A program made the translations under genes and the position numbers. A DNA stretch of 64,000 nt, taken from positions 806,420 to 870,419 of the forward strand of contig NOKP01000011.1 in assembly GCA_002682825.1 (NCBI GenBank), in the 5' to 3' direction. The notes beneath the pieces were generated by a model. That model was given only the letters and a program-made list of their open reading frames with translations. It was not told the origin of the DNA and ran no database searches. This stretch comes from Neonectria sp. B-13. Lineage: Eukaryota > Ascomycota > Sordariomycetes > Hypocreales > Nectriaceae. Shown piece by piece: positions 11,365-23,197 of the stretch (positions are counted from its first letter, which is position 1; each line of letters begins with the position of its first letter).

Positions 11365-12114
11365 TCGGGGGATGCCATTTAATATAGACTAGCTGTGAAT
11401 ACTTCCACCAAACTAGAACGAAGGAGACAAATGATACCATGCTGGGGAATTTCTCATAATTACCTGCAGACCAGCTGTGCCTCGTGACTTGATCGTAGTC
11501 GGGTATTGCGCGGAACAGACGGAAGAGCATGACCTCTCTCGCTGCATCACATCCCCGGTTCACGTGAAGAGAGTGTGTCGCGGGATGGATGACGTGCCTG
11601 AGCCGAGCGATAAGATAAGTGCTGAGCTGGCGGGAGAGGGGCATGGAGGACCTGCCTGTGGTGAGCCCCCGTCAGGCTGGCCAATGAGGGCCCAAGCCAC
11701 CCCACCAAGCCACCCAAAGCGTGAGCCACCGCCGCCATGTGATCGCCTCGACCACTCGCTCCCAACCTAAAGGACGATAGCTCTCGCGGGTTTCTCTTTA
11801 TCAGTCATCCTCGCTCACCAGGCAGACAAGAGAGACATAGAAAATAGACGCCTGACTTGGGGACCTGCTTCTTCCACCTGGATTTCTCTTCTCTTTTCCT
11901 CTTTCCGCTTTCTTCCACCAGCTCTTCTGTTGCATAGTTGTCGACCCCGCATCTTCACAGCTGGATCGGGATAAGAGAGATACAGACATACCGCTATCAC
12001 CGATTATCCAGCCGTCTGTTCTCCGCGTCACCGGCATATAGCGGCACAGAGCAAGACGAAACTCCCTCGCCCATCCACGACCGAGCCCGAAGCCCACACT
12101 CACCACCGCCCACC
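11365..12114. other. Intergenic region between cwc24 and atg3
   Basis: No gene seen. The last 250 bases before the atg3 ATG contain a pyrimidine-rich run (listed separately) and read as promoter plus 5' leader. Confidence 0.5.
11869..11933 (+). promoter_or_regulatory. CT-rich tract upstream of atg3
   Basis: A roughly 65-base stretch is almost entirely C and T (TTTCTCTTCTCTTTTCCTC and similar), about 180-245 bases upstream of the atg3 ATG. Such tracts are common just upstream of transcription starts of highly expressed genes in filamentous fungi. No TATA box is evident. Confidence 0.4.
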
Positions 12115-13281
12115 ATGAACTACATCTACTCCACCGTCAACACCCTCAGGGACCGTTACACGCCCGTCTCCCACACCTCGACCTTCCGCCAGACCGGCCA
12201 GATCACCCCGGAGGAGTTCGTCGCCGCCGGCGACTACCTCGTCTACAAGTTCCCCACCTGGTCCTGGGGCGACGCCGACTCCCCCGAGCGCCGCGTCAGC
12301 TACCTGCCCGCCGGCAAGCAGTTCCTCGTCACCCGCAACGTGCCGTGCCACCGCCGCCTGAACGACGACTTTGCTGGCGACGCTGGGCACGAGGAGGCCC
12401 TTGTCAACGACGGTGATGACTTTAAGGGCGGCGCCGGCGACGACGAAGACGGCTGGTTGAGAACTGGTGGCCTGGCGAGCTCGCAGCCGCTCAAGGTGAA
12501 GCAGGTGAGGACTATGGATGACTCCGGCAACATCGGTGATAGGGAAGTCGTCGAGGACGATGAGATTCCCGACATGGAAGACGAAGACGACGACGAGGCC
12601 ATCATCCGCGACTCCGGCGCTGACTCGAAAAACCGGTAAGCCCACCCTCGCTAACATTGCACCGCGAGAGACTGACAGGAAAATTCTTAGCGGCCGCCGA
12701 ACGTACACTCTCTACATCATGTACACGACCTACTACCGCACCCCGCGGCTCTATCTCTCAGGGTACCTCCCCAACGGCCAGCCCCTGCCGCCCCAGGACA
12801 TGATGGAGGACATCGTCGGCGACTACAAGGACAAGACGGTCACCCTCGAAGACTTCCCCTTTTTCGCGAACAACATCAAGATGGCGTCTGTACATCCCTG
12901 CAAGCACGCCTCCGTCATGAAGACGTTGCTCGACCGCGCCGACGCCGCCCTTCGTCTTAGGAGGGAGAAGCTCCGCGCCGCAGACGCGAGCAGCTTGGCC
13001 GCCGCATCAACTCCCGCGGGAATGGAGGGGCTGGTCGATGAGATTGGAAACCTGGATGTCAAGGGCGCCCAGGAAGCGGCCGACAAGGATGAATGGGAGG
13101 AAGTGAAGGAAACAGAGATTGATGATCACGAGGTCGCCATTCGCGTCGACCAGTACCTGGTGGTATTCCTCAAGGTTCGTTCCCCGCCCACAGAAACTTC
13201 GCCCCTGATACTAACGAACTCTCGCAGTTCATGGCAAGTGTGACGCCCGGTATCGAGCATGATTTCACTATGGGCGTGTAA
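12115..13281 (+). CDS. atg3: Autophagy E2-like conjugating enzyme Atg3
   Basis: Three exons, 12115..12635, 12691..13174 and 13228..13281, give 352 residues; introns are 55 bases (GTAAGC...TCTTAG) and 53 bases (GTTCGT...TCGCAG). Atg3 receives lipidated-conjugation substrate Atg8 from Atg7 and transfers it to phosphatidylethanolamine on the growing autophagosome membrane. Seen features: the amphipathic N-terminus ([17 protein letters not shown]), the E2 core opening with FVAAGDYLV and WSWGDA, the acidic flexible region (about 95-170) where Atg7 and Atg8 bind, [22 protein letters not shown], and the active-site motif [12 protein letters not shown] with the catalytic Cys. The short last exon encodes [17 protein letters not shown], the expected family C-terminus, which supports the second intron. 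Confidence 0.97.
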
Positions 13282-14291
13282 CAGAGGTTGCAGGGCTAGC
13301 GCGAGGATAAGAATCGGGGATCAAGGTACCAATGGCCAAGGCGTCGATGGTGTTCTTTTTTGTGTGTTTATGGGGGTTCTCTGTTTAGGCGCAGATGGGT
13401 GTAGTGTCTGGTGCTGTAGATCTTCTCCAACATGGCATGAACGAATGAAATGAGCGAAATGCGTGGTGCACGAGAATAGTAATACTTCTTATTTTGTTTT
13501 GTGATCAAATCAGGCAAGGTCTCATTCCGCCAGCGGGCCGCGTCCTCGACGCCGTCCATGCCGCCTGACCCAGTGTCTGCCCCTTTCCTGCTCCAAAAGC
13601 AACCCGTAGTGCAAGGAATGTGAAACTTCGCCATCCCTGGGGTATTTGATAATAATCCTCCGTAATTGTTGTATGCGTGAATATTATGGTGTCGGAGACC
13701 GGCTCTGTGTGCCTTGGGGGCGACGGCGAATTCCAGTCAAGAAAGACTGCTGTCTCACCGAAAAGCAAAGCGCCGACCGACCTGTCCGTACCCTTTGAAA
13801 ACAACCCGTTGCCAATCCGGTTCCTGTGCTCCTGTCTATCAATTGTAATCCTCCCTTTTTAGTGCCTTGAAACCGTGCATGTCCAATCCGCCATGTGCAT
13901 GAATTAAAAAACCGACTCAACGGAGGAACTAGAAGAGAACGTGCGTGTGGTGAATAAAATATCGTGATGGTGGAGGTGTTCGTCATAAAACGTGTCTGTC
14001 ATTGCAATGTGAGGACTTGTCCAACATGCTGTGTTGGAGTATGAGGTGTGCTCATAGTGAGCATTGTGGACATGGTGATGATGATGGTCGCCATTCTCGA
14101 CGCGGAGGCGTTGGACCATTGGGATGCCCTGACAATATCGATGTTTGAGGTGATTTTGAATGCGCTTTACCTGACCGTGAGTCAAAGGTGACCACTGAAG
14201 GCCGCGCCAAGGACACCCTCGGGATGATGGAAGCCAGGGCTCGCTCTTGTCGTTCAATGTTAAGAGACCAGTTTAGCCAATTGACATTGCT
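13282..14291. other. Convergent intergenic region
   Basis: This 1 kb lies between the 3' ends of atg3 (plus) and the 678-residue gene (minus). It presumably holds both 3' UTRs. I see no gene or repeat. Confidence 0.5.
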
Positions 14292-16328
14292 CTACAATGC
14301 ACCAAATGGAGCGCCAAAGTTGGATGTCGACTTGAACTTCAAGGGAACGTCTTTCTCAACGCCCTTGTGGTTGCTAGACTCGCAAGGGTCATCTTCAGCA
14401 TGTGCATAAGCATCGTTTGACCCGTCTCCACTAATTGACCCGACAAGTGCTCTGGGTCTCTGATCTAGAGCATTCACGGGCTCCATGGCCTCGGGTTCGG
14501 GGATAGACTCTAGATCTTCTGGCGCAGTCTGCATAACAGAAGGGAGGGCGTTCTCGCCCTGGCTGATAGGTGTGAGCTTCTTGTTGACCGCCTCCCAAAA
14601 GATCTCGTCCTGCGCTGGTATGTTCTTGATCATCAAGGGTCCCTTGAGTGGCCGGTCTTCGACGGAATCTAGGATGGGTTCAGGATGGTCAAAAATGTCG
14701 TACGCTGACGCCTCGCTTTGATTCGGTTCACGGGTAGGAGTGTTGTCATCGGTTTCGTCCGATTCTTCGACTTGAATTGGGAAGACTGCGGCGATCTCCG
14801 CGATTGGGGTGGCGCCCTCGCTCATGCCCACGATGGAACTCGTCTCGGTAGCAGTAACAGTGGGGAAGAGGGACAGAGAGTGGTTGGGGGTATGACCGGC
14901 ATGCATTGTCAGCCGTCGGGACTCTACGGCATTGAGAGCCTGCAGCGTGTGTTCCTTGGAGGACGAGAGGCGAAGGCCGAGAGGCTTTCTCTGTTCTGTA
15001 TGCTTGAGAGTATTGACGAGAGGAGATGTTGCTGCAGATGGAGGATTTTCGGGAGGAGATCCACCGACGGAAAAGGTGGATCTTTGGACTGCCGTTGCCT
15101 TGATTGGGATGCCCTCCAGCTTGGGATCGATTTCCTGGACATCAATGATGGGAATGGGAGCCTCGGAGCAGTCTGACGGGGACGAAAGGAAGTCCTTGGC
15201 AATGGAGTTTTGGGGCTGCATTCGAGGATCCATCGGGGCGAAGGGCGCGGGGTGAGACTGTGCTGTGGGAGATACCCTCGAACTTCCCGGGCTGCGGAAG
15301 TGAGGTCGGCGAGATGCACCATCGAGGCCCGGTGGCAAAGTGGACGCGGCTGTCATAGAAAAGCTGGTTGGCACTGCTGGAATCTGTGGTCGTGACGCTA
15401 GGTGGCCTGCAGGTGCAGAGAAGTATGAACTCTCCATGGAAGCATCTCCACTGCCTCCCCGTTGGCTCCCTAGCGGCGATACCATACCCGAGATCTGGAT
15501 GCTGTGTGCGGTGACGGCTTTGAGAGTTGAGTTCTCGCCTTCAAGACGGTGAAGGCGTTCCTTGAGTGACTCGATTTCGCGCAACATAGTCGTCTTCTCC
15601 GAGTCCCAGCCTTCACGAACGTCGTCCATGATGGCTCGCTCTTCCTGGTAGACCTCTTCAGCACGATGACGACTAGTCTCGAGGTAGTTGCGCTCGGCTT
15701 CCCAGGCTTCGCGGATGAGAGTGTTCTGTTGGACGAGGCGCTGGACCATGTACAGTGAGGTTTGTTGGGTGGGCGGTGCGGCGTCGGCGGAGACGGATCT
15801 CGAGAGGGATGCACCGGCTAGATATTGAGGTACGCTCGACAGAGGAGTTGTAGATGAGGGCGGGAGTCCACGGTCGTTGATGGTGTGGAGAGCGGATCGG
15901 GACGGGGAGAGGCTGGCGGTGCGAGGGTTCCGAGGATCGCGAGGGTTGTGAGATTTACGAGGGTTGATCGAGGCGTCGACACGCAGGTGCTTTGATGGAT
16001 GGTTCTGGGAGGCGGCCTGGGCGGCGCGTAAGGAGGAGAGAGACAGAGGATGAGCGTCGGCAGGCTGAAGCGGAAAGGAGCTCGCGGGCGGGAGGCGACC
16101 CCGTTGAGATTGCTGTTGGCTGTATTGCTGGTGGCTCTGGGGATTCTGGTGGTGGTTCATCAAGTAGGGAGGAAGTTGATGATGGTTTGCGGCAGGGGGG
16201 AATGAGGAGGACGGAGTGGCGTTGGAGAAGTCGGTGCCATAGGGCAGATGGGCATTGAGGGGAAGAGCCATGTTGGAGTCGAAGGTGCCCGAGGGCAAGA
16301 AGGACTCGGGCCTCAAACTCGCGGCCAT
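14292..16328 (-). CDS. Large disordered protein with central coiled coil
   Basis: One exon encodes 678 residues starting MAASLRPESFLPSG. The N-terminal 190 residues are Gln/His/Pro/Ser-rich and look disordered. A single charged helix-forming block follows (about 190-275: QRLVQQNTLIREAWEAERNY, then TMLREIESLKERLHRLEGEN), which should form a coiled coil. The rest is again low complexity with scattered acidic runs (VEESDETDDN). The extreme C-terminus, LKFKSTSNFGAPFGAL, is distinct and may be a conserved short motif. I do not recognise a catalytic or DNA-binding domain. Length, codon use and position beside atg3 suggest a real conserved ascomycete gene of unknown role. Confidence 0.75.
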   Translation of the reverse strand: MAASLRPESFLPSGTFDSNMALPLNAHLPYGTDFSNATPSSSFPPAANHHQLPPYLMNHHQNPQSHQQYSQQQSQRGRLPPASSFPLQPADAHPLSLSSLRAAQAASQNHPSKHLRVDASINPRKSHNPRDPRNPRTASLSPSRSALHTINDRGLPPSSTTPLSSVPQYLAGASLSRSVSADAAPPTQQTSLYMVQRLVQQNTLIREAWEAERNYLETSRHRAEEVYQEERAIMDDVREGWDSEKTTMLREIESLKERLHRLEGENSTLKAVTAHSIQISGMVSPLGSQRGGSGDASMESSYFSAPAGHLASRPQIPAVPTSFSMTAASTLPPGLDGASRRPHFRSPGSSRVSPTAQSHPAPFAPMDPRMQPQNSIAKDFLSSPSDCSEAPIPIIDVQEIDPKLEGIPIKATAVQRSTFSVGGSPPENPPSAATSPLVNTLKHTEQRKPLGLRLSSSKEHTLQALNAVESRRLTMHAGHTPNHSLSLFPTVTATETSSIVGMSEGATPIAEIAAVFPIQVEESDETDDNTPTREPNQSEASAYDIFDHPEPILDSVEDRPLKGPLMIKNIPAQDEIFWEAVNKKLTPISQGENALPSVMQTAPEDLESIPEPEAMEPVNALDQRPRALVGSISGDGSNDAYAHAEDDPCESSNHKGVEKDVPLKFKSTSNFGAPFGAL

Positions 16329-19300
16329 GATTCCGCCTGATGAGGACGGAGGGAGCTTCGGGGAGTTGAAGAGGAGCTGGGGTGCTGCGTGGGGATGGAT
16401 ACGGAGAGAGCTATCGGGAGGATTGTCAGGAAGACATCGACATGCGAATTGGTTGTCGGTTCGTATTATTGTGTCGTCGAGTTATCGGGTTAGTTGTTTG
16501 TTTGAAGGGCGGATGTCGATTGGACGGCGCTTTAGTTGTTCGAGAGCGATGGAGACGTGCTTGCACAAGGCTGACGGTACTGAGGTGACGAAGTGCGAGG
16601 GCGTAGATGATCGGGGAACAAGGAGCGAGGTCAAACGGGACGTGTGGGAAGGAAGGAGGAAGGGAGTGAGTGAGGGACGGAACGAGGGATGGAGAATGTC
16701 GAGGTTAGGTATGACGCAAATAGGTCCCGCTGAACGCAAGGCACAGCACGGACAAGCCAGGGGACGAGTTCAGGGTCCTGGAGCTTGGAGCTTTGGGGAG
16801 CGATAAGGGTGCTGTGGAACCGTGGCGTAACCGTGAGAGGAGGGAGGGAGGACGAGAGAGAGGCGGGAGAGACGGGGCGAGGGAGAGCGTGACGGTGGCA
16901 ATACGAAGACTTGGCGAATTGTCGACACAAACGGCAATGGTGGGAAAGCTCGAGGAAAGACGGTGACGGTGATGATTGACTCGAGATGGGCAAAAACGGC
17001 TGCCCGACACTGTGGTAGCGGCGCAGTGCAGCGGCGTAGTAGTAGCGGTAATGTGGTATGGAGCGGTAGGCAGAGGTGAACCTAGGTCCCAAATGGGCGT
17101 GTCGACATGTGGTACATGCAGCAGCATGCTGTAACACGGCAAAAGAGGCCTCTAGCCATGTACCGAAGGTGCCGCGTGCCACGGCAGAAAAAGTGTGGGG
17201 AGGCGCCTGAGAGTTCTATGGATTCTTCCTCGGTCCAATCCAACGCGGTCCGACAGGCAGCCGGCAATAACCAGCTCCTGGGTGGCCTGAACGTAGACCC
17301 GTCACCCGTCACTCGCTCATTATTTTAGCGGCTGTTCTAGTGGGTGGTGCAGCCCAATCCAGCATCCGCGTCCCCTGTGCGTGAGCACCATGAGCCTAGA
17401 GAGGGTTTGCCATGTACGAATACAGAGCACACAGCACTGAGTACGGACGGGCTGGCTGGCTGGCACTGAGTTCTGGAATGGGAATGGAGGCGGTTAGCCC
17501 ATTCCGCCGCCCCGACCACCTGGTGCTGCGGATATGTACGTGGTTGCTGGGAGCTCCAGACACGGAGTCGGATCCGCAAGGTGCTGCGTGCCTCCGGACA
17601 TCGCCCTTGGGATGCTGGCGCTGTTCGAGGCTCTATCGACGTGTCTCAGCAGGGCACGATCTGACTCTAGCCAACGCTGGGCCACAGCTAGGCGTTCCCG
17701 AGTCAAAACCCCACTCGTGTTTGGGCGGGCGGCGGGCCTAGACAATCAGGTACCGAGCCTAAGGGAGGGCCGGACAGATGGCGGCGGAGCAGACGGAACG
17801 GGGGATGACGACAATGAAGCGAGATCATGGCAGTGATGCTGTGGTGGATGGCATCAACGGTATTACCTCGGGCGCTCCATTTGGCAGACTGTCCGAGGGG
17901 ACAACACAGCGACATGCAGGGGTCGGTGGGATGTAGAACTTGAGCTGGATGCACGCACATGCATCGCTGCTTTGCTGTTCAATACTGCATTGCATCCATG
18001 TCAGACCGACGGTGCCGTCTACCGGTCTCCGTCTCCCCGGCTTCCGGAGCGGGCCGCCTTCTGTCGTTCGTCTTTGTCGTTCGAGGAATTGCTTTTGAAT
18101 GGGCATTCGAAGCGGCAGTGGTTCACGGATGGGTAAATTTGACAGAATCCCTATTTTTCTCCTCTTCAAGGGTCCCGTTTTCAGGGTCCCTGGCTTCAAA
18201 CACCCCCGTCCTTCGGGATCCCCTGCCGGCCTGATTTCGCTCGGGATGAGCACCACCGAGTTCTAGCCGCAACAATGCAGTTCACGCTGCCATGCCACCC
18301 CAGACTGTCAGTCTGCAAGGGGAATCATTCTCAGTCCGTCCAGTCGGATTTTCAAGGCGAAACATCAGTGATTGGGTACCATACTTGGCTCAAAAGTAGG
18401 GTTGGTTGTTCCGCTTCCTGTTCCCCCCTGCTGGCACACTGACACAGACTCAGGTACGTTCAGGTACACACTGGCAATCACCCAGGCACACACACACCCA
18501 TGCGACGGCCAATCTGGGACATATCCACGTTGACTCACACACACAATACCTCCATTACTGTACACACACACTGGCGTCTACTCGACAACTCGGGCCTTTG
18601 TTCGCTGTCACCGCATTGCACAGCGCATTGCTGCGACTCAGTTTCAGCAGACATGTGAGTGCCCAACAAGTCGTCAGCTACCCACAATCGTTGCTGATTG
18701 CCATGTGGCCGCCAATCTGTGGAATGTGGTGGGATGCGCCTCGCTCGTTCTGGACATCCGGATCCCAAGGGCCAAAGACAAGCTAGTTGTTCAACCTAGG
18801 CTCTCATCTCCATCCCCAAACCTGCCTATCGGGCCCCTCGCCGACGAGCTCGCTATCTTCGCCTCAAAGCCTAATAGCCGGTCCGAGGAGCTGAATGACG
18901 ATTAGAAAGCCACCACACCGTCATGGAACGTTTACGAAGCACGGTACAGGAGAACTCGCAACAGCTCTCAAGCAATCGATGAAACAGCGAGGAAACACTC
19001 TCTTCAATCCCCCCGAATTCACCCCCAGCTTCTTACAGGCCAGGATCTGTGGAACCACGCAGTCAGTCATGTGTGCTCCTTGGAAATTGGACATTTAAAC
19101 TAGGCATGGCGGTCAAGGACCCTGATTAGCACTTCGCGGGGATCCTAGCAAGGGTGCCGTTCGCGGAGCACGGTAGCTTCCCCCGTCGCGGGTACTAATT
19201 CCCCAATTTACGGAGAACCCATGCCACTTGTGATGTATGATGTTGCTCTATCTTTGTGTGAAATGAGAACGCCCTCCCTCGGTTAAATCTTCCACCAGAA

Positions 19301-20343
19301 TCAGCTTTTCCTTACGCAGAACGGGTCATTTCGTCGCCTGAAGACAGTGAGTAGCACCCTCAAGAGCGACTCGGTGCGACTTTGAGTGTCGGAGGGGCCA
19401 CGCACTATTTGCCTATCCAATATTCAGCGCACAGTTTCGCTACGGTTGACCCGAACTCAGCGAAAGGACACGCCAATAGCAGACGCTCTCGGCGTACCTG
19501 GTTGCGCTCTGAGCTAGGGACAGAGAAACAATAGGCCAAAAGCCTGGTTCGACTCAGCTGACAGAGGATTGCACACAAGAGCAAGATCCGGGGCAAATCG
19601 GGATCCTCTACAAGCAGGAGACACAACCACCAAGGATAAATTGGCACGACCCTCCATCACGTCAGATGCAGTTGAGAATGCCATGTGAGACGTTGCCGCG
19701 TCCTTCCAAGCGAGCGGGTCTGAGCAGATGTCAATCACCCCGAACCTGCCATCACTGTGTGGTGCCTTGTTGCCGAAGGAAACAAGCTTGTGGAGCGATG
19801 GGAACAACGACTTTACTCCTATGGCCTCGGTCAATTTACAAACGGGTTTCGGAGCTCGAACCCCTACAAGAAGGTTGGTCTATACTCGGCGCTGCTCCCA
19901 CGCGATACACTGTTGTCGCAGGTAACCGGGGCAGTCCCTGATGTTCCCCTCCGGGGAAACGCAGTGTAAAGTATTTAGCAAGAAGTTCGTGCAATTGTTC
20001 TAAATCATGGGTTCAGGGAAACGAAGTCTCTGAGCGAGATGGAGTACTTGGACTCGAGGCGCGGATAGTCGTCCAAACCAGCAAAGGAAAAACATTCTTG
20101 TAATATCTTTAATGATAGTAAGTTGAGTCATTGTTGCCTTGGGCTTGGGTATTAAGCCTATTATACTGTTGTTTTTTCTGTTTTCTTTTATACTGTTTAA
20201 CCTTTAGCCTCTTCTCTAGGTGTGTGCTACCAAGGACTATTATATCTAAATTAATGATAGTAAGACACTGTAAAGCAATGCTTTATGTGAATATAAATAC
20301 AATAAACAGTAACTAATGTACAAGCACTCACTATACTGATAAC
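16329..20343. other. 4 kb region without a recognisable gene
   Basis: The first kilobase (16329 to about 17300), read on the minus strand, is CT-rich and likely holds the promoter and long 5' leader of the 678-residue gene. Beyond that I see only short frames without protein-like composition, CA-rich patches around 18480-18570, and an AT-rich end near 20100-20340. No RNA gene or transposon was recognised. Confidence 0.5.
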
Positions 20344-22056
20344 TTAAGTCCCTGCCTGCATAGCTATCTCCCCTAGATTTCCTACCACCGACTCCATAAA
20401 CGGCCCAGTACCCCAAACGAGCACATTATTGAGCTTTACAATGAAGTCCTCGGCGCGATCTAGCACCAGTCCATTCCAACTGTCCCAAAGCTTCGATTCG
20501 AATATGCGCACACCGCGTCTAAGAATGGTCCAGTGAGCCCAGAGCTCGTGAATAGGGCCTTGCGTGGTGAAGGAGAACAAGACTCGGGGTTGGGTGTTCT
20601 GCATATTCCCGCGATAGGCCACGCGATCCAGACAGAGCAGTATTTTGTGCGCACAAGCCAATGCAACCGCAGCTTGGTTCTCTGCCTCGAAGATTTGTTT
20701 GCCAGTCGAGTAGGCCTTGCCCTCCACAACAACAAATGGGAAGGCGAGATCTGGGGCGCGTGCGGCGGGCGACAGAAGTAGCAATGGTTCAAGAGGCCCA
20801 TCTGTATCGTGCTGCACTATCTGTTCCTGAATCCATTGGATGAATTCAAGGGCCTCGATCTCATCAAGATCTTCTGACGACAGAGCAGAAATAAGAGCCC
20901 CGATCTTTATGCCCATACAGAGGTCGGGGTGGGGGGTCTTGACCGGGGAACGGTTATAATTCTTCTCCAAGACAGCGGGTAATGGCATTGCACTCGATCT
21001 TCGCGAATCTTTGGCAGGAAGAATCGGAATGTTGGCCGTATGGCATTCCGGGGAGATATGGTTCTCGTCGATGGACTTCAGCTTGGCTGACGTCCGCGGG
21101 CGCTTCTGCGGTGGAACTAGGGTACCGGGAACCGAGCTGTCTTCAGCTGAGGTGTCGTCAACCTCCATACCGGCCATGAAGCTCAAATTGAAACGCGGCT
21201 GCTGTCGGATCACTGGCTTAAGCTCCCCTCGCCAAGGAGCCTTTTCTCGGATACACATGTTCTCAGGACACAATGCTACAATGGCAGCGCGGAGTGGACG
21301 GAGGCAGTCATATTCGCCAGTCTGAGACCTGACGTTGTCAAGGCAGCCGCCGTGGAACACTTCAGCGATGGCGCGGATTTCGGCACGGCGGTGCTCAGGG
21401 ACCTTGGCGTTGACAACTTCCTTGATAGTGGTTTCGATGTCGTCAGGTGGCTCAGCGTGGAGGCGGATTCTGGCAGCCGCAAGAGTCTCACGGCGGTAGG
21501 TGGCGTTGCCGGTGGTGATGGTAGAGCGCTGGGTTTGGTATGTCCCTGTTTCTGTTTGAACTTCGGAACGCCGTGACGGGGTTCGTTTGGGAGACTTGCT
21601 GGCTGTGGATGCCATCACTTGCGCGAAGACGGATTGTAGTGCTTGTGAATCCTTCTCAGAGAGCGGAGGGGCTTCTTGGGGCAGTTCCGGGGGACCTTCA
21701 GGCTCGTCGGCTTTGATACCAGCTTCAGCGTCTCTTAGCAACTTCTCCTCGGAGGGCTCGAGACAGTGACGAGTACTTCTTCGGGGCTGTTTTGAAGGAG
21801 GCTCGCGTTTCAGTTTGTCGGCTTCAGCGTCAGCGCGTCGATAACGCTTTCGTTTGGGGCTGGCTGGCGGAGGGAGGAAAGGCAGGACGGGCTGGGGCTG
21901 GGCTGCTTGGGAGTCTGGGGGCTTTTTCTGCAACCGTAGGCTTTTTCGAGCAGCGGTGGCCTGTCTGGGCTTGTTCAAGATGGAGGTCGCGCGGTAAGGG
22001 CTGGATCCGGGTCGCCGCTTGTTGTTCTTGACGGGAGGAGTTGTGGCTAGAGCCAT
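20344..22056 (-). CDS. Fungal hypothetical protein with PD...EGK residues
   Basis: A single frame of 570 residues on the minus strand begins MALATTPPVKNNKRRPG. The first 180 residues are basic and Pro/Ser-rich with several KRKR/KRTP clusters, suggesting a disordered, possibly nuclear N-terminus. The folded half starts near residue 190. KTPHPDLCMG (about 370-380) and FPFVVVEGKAYSTGKQ (about 440-455) give a PD ... ExK pattern like PD-(D/E)XK nucleases, followed by an Ala-rich helix (NQAAVALACAHKILLCLDRV). This resembles fungal proteins often annotated only as hypothetical and appears distantly related in design to the protein at 2237..3869. Nuclease activity is inference. No intron is needed to keep the frame. 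Confidence 0.7.
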   Translation of the reverse strand: MALATTPPVKNNKRRPGSSPYRATSILNKPRQATAARKSLRLQKKPPDSQAAQPQPVLPFLPPPASPKRKRYRRADAEADKLKREPPSKQPRRSTRHCLEPSEEKLLRDAEAGIKADEPEGPPELPQEAPPLSEKDSQALQSVFAQVMASTASKSPKRTPSRRSEVQTETGTYQTQRSTITTGNATYRRETLAAARIRLHAEPPDDIETTIKEVVNAKVPEHRRAEIRAIAEVFHGGCLDNVRSQTGEYDCLRPLRAAIVALCPENMCIREKAPWRGELKPVIRQQPRFNLSFMAGMEVDDTSAEDSSVPGTLVPPQKRPRTSAKLKSIDENHISPECHTANIPILPAKDSRRSSAMPLPAVLEKNYNRSPVKTPHPDLCMGIKIGALISALSSEDLDEIEALEFIQWIQEQIVQHDTDGPLEPLLLLSPAARAPDLAFPFVVVEGKAYSTGKQIFEAENQAAVALACAHKILLCLDRVAYRGNMQNTQPRVLFSFTTQGPIHELWAHWTILRRGVRIFESKLWDSWNGLVLDRAEDFIVKLNNVLVWGTGPFMESVVGNLGEIAMQAGT

Positions 22057-22469
22057 AGGGGGCGGAAAGAGGGTGAGATTTACGCGCAGTGCGGCGTTAG
22101 ATATACGACGACGAGATGTTCAAAGGAGGGATTCAGGAGTCTTAGCTAGAAATTGAGTTGTGACAGATGAAGTGAAGTGGCTTGGTGTTGGCGGCCGCAA
22201 GAAGAACAAAGGACTGACTGGCGTGGCCCGTGGCTGCTGAAAGGTTTTGAGTCGAATCTTTGATTGGTTGGTGCATCACTGTCCAACCCATTGAACAACG
22301 ACGGGAGCTGCCTGCACGTTGAGCGTACTTGTCGGAAAGTCCCTCCTAGTTCACTTTCTAACCGCCAATCTGGTGCCATCTTTGTGAGTGTTGGTGTACC
22401 ATGGTTGGGCTCAGACTGTTACCTCTTCAAGGGTGGCCCTGTGCCCACAATCCTCACACACATTTGCAC

Positions 22470-23190
22470 AAACGGGCTTCCTCTTGCCTGACCAATCTGT
22501 GTGGAAGAGACTCGCCCTGACCTAGTATAGTCGTGTGGTCGTGGTTGGATGCTCTCATGCGTGCACGGAGGTCGATCTTCGTCTCAGGCTGGCTAGCGGT
22601 TCGGAGCAGTAGTGTCATGAGTGGCGAGACCTTGCTGTCCGCGTCTTCTCCATTGTCTGTGTTGGTTGAAGGGCCCAGAATGTCGACCAGCTTTTCTACG
22701 ATAGAACTCGGGAGTTCATCATTAAAAGGAATTGCGAGAAGGGAGCCGATGAGGAGCGAGACTGGAGAGCTCAGCGGCGGCGATGAGATGGCGGCTTGAG
22801 GATAGGAGGAAGTGAGTCTAAAAATCGGTATGTTTGAGATTCGTATTTCCGGTTGGCCCCGAGGAGCAAAAGAGCATCAATTGCATCGAGAGCGATACAT
22901 CATCGGTGCCATTGCTCTGCTCACAGGGATCATCAGTCACACGAAGGAGTCTCAAGAGTCTAAGAGGATAATGTCATGCACCCGCATGAGCTTGATTTAT
23001 TCTTTGGCGAAACCTGAATCGCTGAACAGTTGCCGCGTCGGCTTCGACAGGCAAAATATGTTGTTTATGTATCGCAGGGCCAAGTGGCGGGCGAGTGGCT
23101 GGTGAGACATTCGGCTCCTCGAACGCGCAGCCGCCGATGATGGCGATCATGTTTATGGAGAGTTCGAGTCTGGAGCATGGGGAACTCTGC
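22470..23190 (-). pseudogene. Relic of RIC8/synembryn (G-alpha chaperone/GEF)
   Basis: Reading the minus strand from 23190 gives FEEPNVSPATR, then after a frame change ALRYINNIFCLSKPTRQLFS and DSGFAKE followed by a stop. Farther on come SPVSLLIGSLLAIPF, SSIVEKLVDILG, SKVSPLMTLLLR and a terminal ILGQGESLPHRLV. These match, in order, the pattern I recall for fungal RIC8: ALRCLAN..L...TRQ.F.DLG, P(I/V)..L(L)..LL, APVLTL..R, and PLG....LP.RLLRL. At least four in-frame stops and a frameshift rule out a functional product. RIC8 is normally single copy, so an intact copy is expected elsewhere in the genome. The relic ends within about ten bases of the left terminus of the MITE at 23198. Confidence 0.55.
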
Positions 23191-23197
23191 TTACGTA

